This document shows, in pieces, positions 1 to 5,011 of a stretch of DNA of 5,071 nt (position 1 is its first letter; each line of letters opens with the position of its first letter). The notes beneath the pieces were generated by a model. The model was not told the DNA's origin. It saw nothing but the letters and a program-made list of their open reading frames with translations, and made no database searches. The translations under genes and the position numbers were made by a program. Origin of the DNA: an uncultured Eubacterium sp. (GTDB lineage: Bacteria; Bacillota; Clostridia; Lachnospirales; Lachnospiraceae); contig CAJOQF010000296.1 of the NCBI GenBank assembly GCA_905236295.1, forward strand, positions 1-5,071, given 5' to 3'.

Positions 1-728
1 AGCAGGCAGGATCATTCTGGGACAGCATAGTTTCAAGCTTTGAAAAGACTTTCATTAAGGAAAATCGCTGGATGCTGTTTTTGGAGGGAATCTTGACAAC
101 CCTTCTTATCACGATGCTTTCTATCCTGTTTGGTACAATACTGGGATTTCTTGTTTTCATGCTCTGCCGGAATGGAAACCCTGTGGCAAATGCTATAACA
201 AGATTTTTTGTATGGCTTATCAAGGGTATGCCGGTGGTCGTTTTGTTGATGATCCTATATTATATCATCTTCGGCAATGTGACGATCTCCGGTACGGCGG
301 TGTCCGTGGTGGGATTTACTCTTGTGTTCGGCGCGGGTGTGTATGGAACGATCAAAGCCGGAGTCGCTGCTATCGATTCGGGACAGATGGAAGCGGCATA
401 TGCACTGGGATATACTAACCGTAAAGCCTTCTTCCGCGTGATACTGCCGCAGGCTATGCCCCATTTTATGCCTGCGTATAAGGGCTCTATAACCGAGCTT
501 ATAAAGGGCACAGCCATTGTCGGATATGTGGCGGTGCAGGATCTGACGAAGATTGGAGATATCATCCGAAGCCGAACCTATGAGGCGTTCTTCCCGCTGA
601 TCGCTGTAGCTGTGATCTACTTCATTCTTGCGGGCATCCTGACTCTGATAGTGAAAAAGATCGAATTTCGTATAGATCCGAAACAGCGGAAGCTGGAGGA
701 TATTAAGAAGGAGGTGGAGAGATTATGA
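1..728 (+). CDS. Polar amino-acid ABC transporter permease (5' end cut by window; probable substrate-binding/permease fusion)
   Basis: This is the membrane permease of a polar amino-acid (His/Glu/Gln type) ABC importer, which forms the substrate channel in the cytoplasmic membrane and docks the ATPase encoded next. The frame is open from base 3 to the TGA at 726-728, giving 241 visible residues. Visible residues 24-220 hold about five hydrophobic segments. The EAA docking loop (EAAYALGY...ILPQ) begins at base 390, followed by ELIKGTAIVGYVAVQDL, typical of HisM/GlnP proteins. The reading frame continues upstream of the ATG at 72 with FWDSIVSSFEKTFIKENRW. From memory this linker type occurs where a periplasmic-type substrate-binding domain is fused to the permease, so the ATG at 72 is probably internal, although a weak AAGGA lies 10 bases before it. 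The gene overlaps the ATPase start by 4 bases. The exact amino acid carried cannot be told. Confidence 0.92.
   Translation, partial: QAGSFWDSIVSSFEKTFIKENRWMLFLEGILTTLLITMLSILFGTILGFLVFMLCRNGNPVANAITRFFVWLIKGMPVVVLLMILYYIIFGNVTISGTAVSVVGFTLVFGAGVYGTIKAGVAAIDSGQMEAAYALGYTNRKAFFRVILPQAMPHFMPAYKGSITELIKGTAIVGYVAVQDLTKIGDIIRSRTYEAFFPLIAVAVIYFILAGILTLIVKKIEFRIDPKQRKLEDIKKEVERL
708..714 (+). promoter_or_regulatory. Ribosome binding site of the ABC ATPase gene
   Basis: A perfect AAGGAGG (within AGAAGGAGGT) lies inside the end of the permease gene, 10 bases before the ATG at 725. With the ATGA overlap it fixes the ATPase start and suggests coupled translation of the two transporter subunits. Confidence 0.85.
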
Positions 729-1810
729 TCGAACTTGTGAACTTGAAAAAGGAATACCGCGAAGTTACACCTCTGAAGGATGTAAACGTTGTGATAGGCA
801 AAGGAGACGTTATCTCTGTTATCGGACCTTCAGGTACGGGAAAATCAACTCTGATCCGCTGCATCAACATGCTTGAGCGCCCCACAAGCGGAAAGATAAT
901 TTTTGATGGTGTGGATATCACTGCGCCGAAATACGATCTGACTCTTGCGAGAAGACGGATGGGGATGGTCTTTCAGTCCTTTAACCTGTTTGGGCATCTT
1001 ACTGTGATCGAGAACCTGATGCTTGCGCCGATGGACATACTAAAAATGCCTAAGCGCCAGGCGTATGAAAAAGGATTGGCTCTTCTAAAGCGCGTGGGTC
1101 TTGCGGGACGTGAGTACCAATATCCGGATCAACTCTCCGGCGGACAGAAACAGAGAGTAGCGATCGCAAGGACTCTGGCAATGGATCCGGACGTGATACT
1201 GCTTGATGAGCCCACCAGCGCACTCGATCCCACCATGGTGGGCGAAGTGCAGGCGGTAATACGAGATCTTTCGCAGACAGGAAAGACTATGCTCATCGTG
1301 ACTCATGAGATGCAGTTTGCGAGGGCAATAAGCAACAGGGTTTTCTATATGGATCAGGGGGGCATTTACGAGGATGGCACGCCGGAAGAGATATTTGAAC
1401 ATCCGAAGAAAGAACTGACCCGTCGTTTCATCCGAAGACTGAAAGTGCTTGAGCTCTTGATCGACAGCAAGGATTATGACTTCATCGGTGCCGGATCGGA
1501 TATTGATCGGTACTGCTTCCAAAATGATATTTCGACACACCTTAAACACCGCCTTCGTCTTGTGTTCGAGGAACTTGTGCAGCAGATACTCATTCCTTCT
1601 TTGCCGGATCCCGAGATCCGATTTACCGCAGAGTATTCTGAGACAGAACAAAAGGTCGAGATCATCGTATTTTATAATGGCACGGTTTTCAAACCAGAAG
1701 ACTCCGACAACGATATTTCCTACAATGTATTAAAAAATATGACTTCGGATCTGAGCCATACTGCCATAAATGAGGATGGATTCACTAATCGGATCCGGTG
1801 TGTCATTTAG
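725..1810 (+). CDS. Polar amino-acid ABC transporter ATPase with a GHKL-like C-terminal extension
   Basis: This is the cytoplasmic ATPase (GlnQ/HisP/ArtP type) that powers the permease encoded just upstream. All ABC motifs are intact: Walker A GPSGTGKST at residues 34-42, Q-loop Gln84, signature LSGGQ at 137-141, Walker B VILLDE at 157-162, D-loop SALD at 165-168 and switch His194. The core ends near residue 240, the usual full length of this family, but the protein has 361 residues. The extra 120 residues contain RLVFEELVQQI (278-288), a beta-rich stretch, VFYNGTVFKP (315-324) and an ending GFTNRIRCVI. The order resembles the N box (E-E-L-x-x-N-I), the D-x-G box and the last strand of RsbW/GHKL ATPases. 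The N-box Asn is replaced by Gln and the Asp of DNG by Tyr, so ATP binding there is doubtful. The core call is very firm; the extension's fold is my inference from pattern. An alternative is an unrelated ligand-sensing domain. Confidence 0.96.
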   Translation: MIELVNLKKEYREVTPLKDVNVVIGKGDVISVIGPSGTGKSTLIRCINMLERPTSGKIIFDGVDITAPKYDLTLARRRMGMVFQSFNLFGHLTVIENLMLAPMDILKMPKRQAYEKGLALLKRVGLAGREYQYPDQLSGGQKQRVAIARTLAMDPDVILLDEPTSALDPTMVGEVQAVIRDLSQTGKTMLIVTHEMQFARAISNRVFYMDQGGIYEDGTPEEIFEHPKKELTRRFIRRLKVLELLIDSKDYDFIGAGSDIDRYCFQNDISTHLKHRLRLVFEELVQQILIPSLPDPEIRFTAEYSETEQKVEIIVFYNGTVFKPEDSDNDISYNVLKNMTSDLSHTAINEDGFTNRIRCVI

Positions 1811-1815
1811 AAGGA
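1811..1815 (+). promoter_or_regulatory. Ribosome binding site deciding the nuclease start
   Basis: AAGGA directly after the ATPase stop codon, 6 bases before the ATG at 1822. It favours that ATG over the in-frame GTG at 1798, which lies inside the ATPase gene and would place extra residues before the lipoprotein signal peptide. Confidence 0.75.
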
Positions 1816-1821
1816 TTAAAA

Positions 1822-2604
1822 ATGAAAAAAATATTTTTGTCGCTTTTGCTCGCGTTATCGATATGTATAGCCGGATGTAGTTTCGAAAGTGGAGGATCAA
1901 ATGACTCAGCCGCAAAAACAGATGAAAAGGTCATAACCGATGAGGCTGATCCGGAAAATGCAGAATCTGTCTCGGGGGATGGGACGAGCATCGACTTGGA
2001 TGATGTTCCGGAGTATGACGGGGAAAATGCATATATCGAGATAAACGACAATAAGCCGTTCTTTACGAAAAAACAGAAGAGCCGGACAGATGCTTTTGAA
2101 AAGTATTCAAAACTCGATCCGCTTGGAAGATGCGGGGTGGCTTTCGCGAATATCTGCACGGAGATCATGCCTACGGAGAAGAGAGGGGAGATAGGTCAGG
2201 TTAAACCATCGGGGTGGCATACGGTAAAATACAATGGATATGTCGACGGCAATTATCTGTATAACAGGTGCCATCTGATAGGATTCCAGCTTGCAGGCGA
2301 AAATGCAAACGAAAAGAATCTGATCACCGGCACGCGCTATCTCAATGTACAGGGGATGCTGCCGTTTGAGGATATGGTAGACGACTATATCGAGGAGAAT
2401 CCCGACAACCACGTTCTATACAGGGTGACTCCGATGTTTGACGGTGAAAATCTTGTCGCGGACGGGGTCCTTATGGAGGGGTACTCCGTAGAGGATGAGG
2501 GCGAGGGGATAGATTTTTGTGTTTACTGCTATAATGTGCAGCCCGGTATAACAATAGATTATGAGAGTGGAGTCTCAAAACTTGACGAGGAATATGAGCC
2601 GTAA
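1822..2604 (+). CDS. Lipoprotein DNA/RNA non-specific endonuclease (EndA-like)
   Basis: A 260-residue surface lipoprotein predicted to cut DNA and perhaps RNA outside the cell. Residues 1-19 form a lipoprotein signal peptide (MKK, hydrophobic core, lipobox IAGC with Cys19). Residues 20-70 are an acidic, Ser/Gly/Asp-rich tether, and the nuclease domain runs from about 75 to the end. The beta-beta-metal core is visible: YNRCHLIG at 147-154 with the probable catalytic His151, then NEKNLITGTRYLN at 163-175. Asn166 and Asn175 have the same spacing as the two Asn of pneumococcal EndA (NPKN...WAN), the second being a metal ligand there. The classical D-R-G-H is N-R-C-H here. The ending NVQPGITIDYESG is typical of the family. 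The gene follows the ATPase stop by 11 bases, so it is probably cotranscribed with the importer. The role may be nutrient scavenging or DNA processing for uptake; the sequence does not decide. Confidence 0.93.
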   Translation: MKKIFLSLLLALSICIAGCSFESGGSNDSAAKTDEKVITDEADPENAESVSGDGTSIDLDDVPEYDGENAYIEINDNKPFFTKKQKSRTDAFEKYSKLDPLGRCGVAFANICTEIMPTEKRGEIGQVKPSGWHTVKYNGYVDGNYLYNRCHLIGFQLAGENANEKNLITGTRYLNVQGMLPFEDMVDDYIEENPDNHVLYRVTPMFDGENLVADGVLMEGYSVEDEGEGIDFCVYCYNVQPGITIDYESGVSKLDEEYEP

Positions 2605-2605
2605 A

Positions 2606-2623
2606 ATGCAGTTTTTACTGTAT
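2606..2623. terminator. Weak possible bidirectional terminator between convergent operons
   Basis: ATGCAGT and ACTGTAT can pair (7 bp with one G-T) around a 4-T loop, exactly between the two convergent genes. The - strand copy is followed by TTTT, but the + strand copy lacks a T-run. An overlapping GTAAAA/TTTTAC pairing (2601-2618) is also possible. The structure is weak and AT-rich; position is its main support. Confidence 0.3.
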
Positions 2624-3148
2624 ATAAGCTATAGATGTTTGCTTGAAAGCACCTATGATTCTTCTTATTCCGGCATAGACCAGACTCCCAGAAAATACCC
2701 ACACGGTCACAGCGGTTTCTTTTGAGTAGAGTATGCAGATAAGCATGATTGCTATGCAGAACAGTCCGTGGGCTACTTTCCTGCGCCAATGGGTAGCTCC
2801 GCTTTTTCTGGCGTTTAATCCATTGAACAGGTTTATGGCTCCGGAAATTCCAAAAGTGATCTGCAGATACAGCATGATCAGAAATTGCGGGATCAGAGTG
2901 ATGGAAAGAGCAAATGCTCCCATGTCGAGGGCTACTTTTCCGATATAAAACGTGCGCTTTCCTCCTACCATATGATGCGTCATGGTAAAGTAGTATACCA
3001 GCGATCTTATTCCGTAAATAATAAGCCCCACGCCCAGGATGAAGGCAACGATGTAGTAACCGAGGTCGGGGAGCAGGAACAATATAAAACCTGAGGCTAT
3101 AATCAGTACTCCTATCAGGATGTTTCGAATGCGACTTATACTATTCAT
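2615..3148 (-). CDS. HdeD/DUF308-like integral membrane protein
   Basis: A 177-residue, very hydrophobic protein with about six membrane segments, roughly at residues 10-27, 30-54, 70-87, 89-111, 125-141 and 146-165. The segments are Gly-rich, the loops hold basic residues (MVGGKR at 60-65, RKSGATHWRRK at 114-124), and the layout of paired short helices (ILGVGLIIYGI at 37-47) fits the HdeD/DUF308 family. HdeD is named for acid resistance in E. coli, but the biochemical role of the family is unknown and no acid function should be assumed here. The open frame extends to 3223, but I choose the ATG at 3148 because GGAGG lies 8 bases before it; the ATG at 3154 is only 2 bases from that site. The start overlaps the stop of the DUF6765 gene by 8 bases, so it is the last gene of a coupled three-gene operon. 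Confidence 0.8.
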   Translation of the reverse strand: MNSISRIRNILIGVLIIASGFILFLLPDLGYYIVAFILGVGLIIYGIRSLVYYFTMTHHMVGGKRTFYIGKVALDMGAFALSITLIPQFLIMLYLQITFGISGAINLFNGLNARKSGATHWRRKVAHGLFCIAIMLICILYSKETAVTVWVFSGSLVYAGIRRIIGAFKQTSIAYIQ

Positions 3149-4298
3149 TGGCATTACCTCCGGTGATATATCCAATGAGGTGTTTAAAGTCGCGAATGCC
3201 TCTAAATCCCCATTTTTTGACATCTACAGAGTATCCTGCGAGCGGATTCTTTGACTTGTAGATGGCGTTTGTGACCATGCTTTTTTGCGCAAGCGCAGCA
3301 AGAAAGAATCTGCCCAAAAAACTGTCGGTTTTTGACTCGGACGGAGAGTTTATGTATTCCTCTCTGAAGGAATCAAATTCCGGCTCGGGAATCTCCTTAT
3401 TAAATAAAGACTCGGCGAAAGCCTTCCAATCCTCGGAGGAGTCAAGCTGTCTTTTTCTTATGATCTCATCGATCTTTTCGCGGTGCGCATCGATTTCCGA
3501 AAAAGCATATTTTTCCGTCTCGAAAGAGTCAATATCTCCGCGGAGATATTTTAGTGCATAAATGACCTGCGCGTAGGCGTTCATAAAATCGGAAGGATTG
3601 TCCTTTGTCATTTCCTCGTAATCATACCATGCCGGGAGGTAGGTGTATTTTATAAAGCTGTAGTCCGGCAGATGACCTGCGCGTCCGTGACCGAGATTCA
3701 TGACTGAATTTTCGCTGCCGCGGTAGATGGAATTGTAGTAGATGTGTTTGTCTGGATCATCATCCAATCCGAGACCGTGCTTGAAAATTACAGGGTATTG
3801 TTTTTTGTCTGCCTCCTCGTAGAAGTGGTTGGTCGTGTTATTTATTACGAGGGAAGGAGAACCTGCAAAATACCGATGAGCCCAGGTGTCGGCAAGCACG
3901 TGCATGGCAAGACCGATGGCCTCAAGACTTTTTCCTTTGGCAAGCTCCACGGTTTTTTTTACGAGCTCTCCGTTCGGCCCGCAGATAAGTCTGTATTTGT
4001 GCATATACCTTTTGGAACGGATATGTCTCTCGGCGTACAGGTCGTATGGGAGAAAATGGAATGAAGCCCATATTCTCGTGATGTTTTGCAGTCCGACCGG
4101 ATGGGTGTCGGCAGCGGCGAGCTCGCTGGGATGTTGGGTGGTGGTTGCTGACTGGGGCCCGTCAACGCTTGAAATGAACGCGTCGGTACACAGGTCTACA
4201 AAATAATCCGCATGAGCAATCCGGATTGTTTCTTCGTATGAATAGCCGGCGAAATATGCCGCCGAGCATGTTGCGTAATAGTGGAAATCTTTATTCAT
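3141..4298 (-). CDS. DUF6765-like family protein of unknown function
   Basis: A 385-residue, probably soluble protein without signal peptide or membrane helix. The N-terminus (MNKDFHYYATCSAAYFAGYS, then AHADYFVD at 28-35) and the block AMHVLADTWAHRYFAGSPS (131-149) match what I remember of DUF6765. Its clearest motif is H133-x3-D137-x3-H141. Further conserved-looking His/Asp lie at H6, D35, H66, H81, H204, H209 and D212 (GHGRAGHLPD, 203-212). A set of spaced His/Asp on helices recalls zinc-dependent phospholipase C/S1-P1 nuclease folds, where an H-x3-D pair binds zinc; that link is inference only. The last third (about 255-385) is charged and helical. AAAGG lies 6 bases before the ATG, which overlaps the upstream membrane protein's stop by 8 bases; the 3' end likewise overlaps the HdeD-like gene. 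The substrate, if it is an enzyme, is unknown. Confidence 0.83.
   Translation of the reverse strand: MNKDFHYYATCSAAYFAGYSYEETIRIAHADYFVDLCTDAFISSVDGPQSATTTQHPSELAAADTHPVGLQNITRIWASFHFLPYDLYAERHIRSKRYMHKYRLICGPNGELVKKTVELAKGKSLEAIGLAMHVLADTWAHRYFAGSPSLVINNTTNHFYEEADKKQYPVIFKHGLGLDDDPDKHIYYNSIYRGSENSVMNLGHGRAGHLPDYSFIKYTYLPAWYDYEEMTKDNPSDFMNAYAQVIYALKYLRGDIDSFETEKYAFSEIDAHREKIDEIIRKRQLDSSEDWKAFAESLFNKEIPEPEFDSFREEYINSPSESKTDSFLGRFFLAALAQKSMVTNAIYKSKNPLAGYSVDVKKWGFRGIRDFKHLIGYITGGNANE
3157..3161 (-). promoter_or_regulatory. Ribosome binding site deciding the HdeD-like start
   Basis: GGAGG on the - strand lies within the last codons of the DUF6765 gene. Spacing is 8 bases to the ATG at 3148 and 2 bases to the ATG at 3154, so the former start is favoured. 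Confidence 0.75.
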
Positions 4299-4794
4299 AT
4301 TGCGCCTTTCTCAGAGATCGTCTTACTTTTGTGGAGTATATTACCAGCTCAATAAGAGTTATAAGCGATGAGATGTTAATAAACGCATTCACAACAAGGG
4401 TAAGAATTGATTCGTCTGATTCGGATGGGTGAAATACCATATATATATCAACTGCTATTTCAACAATATATATTATAATAAGTAAATAAGTGACGACTAT
4501 ATAGCCCACGCCCTTTTTCTTGCCACGGGCAACAGCCCTGGCGGTAAGCCCTACATAGATACGCATAAAAACATCCACGGCTACGATAGTGCCGAAAAAG
4601 GCAAAGAGCATGATGAGGATAGAATTGTCGATATGTTTTAGCCCGGTCACCTCTTTTAGCAAGCTTTTGACTTCGTCGGCGCTGGTCACATACATGGCTA
4701 TTGTTTTTACAATACTCCATACACAGAACAGTATTACACCCCAGCCGAGTATGGCGAGAGTGTCAGTGTTTTTCCTGTAAAGTCTTTCATCCAT
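4291..4794 (-). CDS. Four-helix membrane protein of unknown function
   Basis: I do not recognise a family. The 167-residue product has four likely membrane helices at about 13-35, 57-80, 96-121 and 129-153. There is a short outer loop with charged residues (SADEVKSLLKEVTGLKH, 38-54), a basic inner loop RAVARGKKKG (86-95) and a basic tail KVRRSLRK (156-163). By the positive-inside rule both termini should be cytoplasmic. The second outer loop HPSESDES (122-129) is acidic. AAAGGA lies 9 bases before the ATG at 4794. This is the first gene of the leftward operon and its stop overlaps the DUF6765 start, so the two are probably made together. A small-molecule or stress role with the HdeD-like protein is possible but unsupported. 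Confidence 0.8.
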   Translation of the reverse strand: MDERLYRKNTDTLAILGWGVILFCVWSIVKTIAMYVTSADEVKSLLKEVTGLKHIDNSILIMLFAFFGTIVAVDVFMRIYVGLTARAVARGKKKGVGYIVVTYLLIIIYIVEIAVDIYMVFHPSESDESILTLVVNAFINISSLITLIELVIYSTKVRRSLRKAQYE

Positions 4795-4862
4795 GCGGAT
4801 ATGTCCTTTCGTTTACGGATTTTGTTTATTATTTTAACATGTTTAAAATAGTTTTGCTATTT

Positions 4863-4892
4863 TATATAGAAAAAATAAAAAAACTGTTGCAA
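4863..4892 (-). promoter_or_regulatory. Candidate promoter of the leftward three-gene operon
   Basis: On the - strand TTGCAA (4892-4887) is followed after 18 bases by TATATA (4868-4863), within an A/T-rich spacer. Each box matches the sigma-70 type consensus in four of six positions. It lies about 70 bases upstream of the ATG at 4794. Other -10 choices (TATAAA, two bases further on) are equally good by eye, so the exact box is uncertain. Confidence 0.4.
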
Positions 4893-4915
4893 TAGGCGTT
4901 CGAACGTGATAAACT
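4887..4915 (+). promoter_or_regulatory. Candidate promoter of rpmJ with extended -10
   Basis: TTGCAA (4887-4892), a 17-base spacer and TAAACT (4910-4915), the latter preceded by TG one base away (4907-4908), an extended -10 element. Each hexamer has four matches to consensus. Transcription would begin near 4921, giving a leader of about 90 bases before rpmJ. The -35 box is the same palindromic hexamer proposed for the divergent operon. Confidence 0.45.
4897..4906. repeat. Perfect 10-base palindrome CGTTCGAACG in the rpmJ promoter spacer
   Basis: CGTTCGAACG reads the same on both strands and lies between the candidate -35 and -10 boxes. It is placed like an operator, but no regulator is identified. 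The left half also belongs to a wider inverted repeat, AGGCGTTCG (4894-4902) with CGGACGCCT (4922-4930), with one mismatch. Confidence 0.4.
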
Positions 4916-4951
4916 AGCAGTCGGACGCCTAAATTGACGTCTTATGTTTTT

Positions 4952-4966
4952 CTGCCATTTTGGCAG
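4952..4966 (+). promoter_or_regulatory. Small hairpin in the rpmJ leader
   Basis: CTGCCA, a TTT loop and TGGCAG form a perfect 6-bp stem in the predicted rpmJ 5' leader, 45 bases before the start codon. A T-run occurs at 4976-4982, about 10 bases after the stem, too far for a classical terminator. It may be a leader element for ribosomal-protein control or simply local structure. Confidence 0.35.
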
Positions 4967-4996
4967 GTGCGCAACTATTTTTTGGATGATTTAAGG

Positions 4997-5004
4997 AAAG
5001 GAGG
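4997..5004 (+). promoter_or_regulatory. Ribosome binding site of rpmJ
   Basis: AAAGGAGG, 7 bases before the GTG at 5012. The strong site supports a GTG start, which also gives the family's exact N-terminus. Confidence 0.85.
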
Positions 5005-5011
5005 ATTTATC

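Noticed and set aside
1229..1242. Perfect palindrome CCCACCATGGTGGG in the ATPase gene
   Set aside because: It encodes part of the conserved stretch after the D-loop; a 14-base palindrome is near chance expectation for 5 kb.
1085..1651. Long open frame of 188 residues on the - strand opposite the ATPase gene
   Set aside because: It overlaps intact, motif-rich ABC coding sequence and its translation shows no recognisable domain; it is an antisense shadow.
1798..1821. In-frame GTG start extending the nuclease by 8 residues
   Set aside because: It lies inside the ATPase gene without a good ribosome binding site, and the ATG at 1822 has AAGGA at 6 bases and begins a classical MKK lipoprotein signal.
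3149..3223. Longer form of the HdeD-like protein starting at 3223
   Set aside because: The extra 25 residues are hydrophilic, lie within the DUF6765 gene, and the GGAGG at 3157-3161 points to the ATG at 3148.
3562..3684. 13-base direct repeat ATGACCTGCGCGT at 3562 and 3672
   Set aside because: The two copies are read in different frames, encode unrelated residues and are not part of any larger repeat.
4826..4843. Near-palindrome TTTTAACATGTTTAAAA upstream of the leftward operon
   Set aside because: Symmetry is perfect only over the AACATGTT core and the surroundings are simple A/T-rich sequence, so support for an operator is too thin.
4934..4962. TTGACG as an alternative -35 for rpmJ
   Set aside because: No acceptable -10 box lies 16-18 bases downstream; that position falls in the hairpin.
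4944..4994. Possible 16-residue leader peptide (MFFCHFGRCATIFWMI) before rpmJ
   Set aside because: No ribosome binding site precedes its ATG, and the codons overlap the hairpin and T-run, so it looks like chance.
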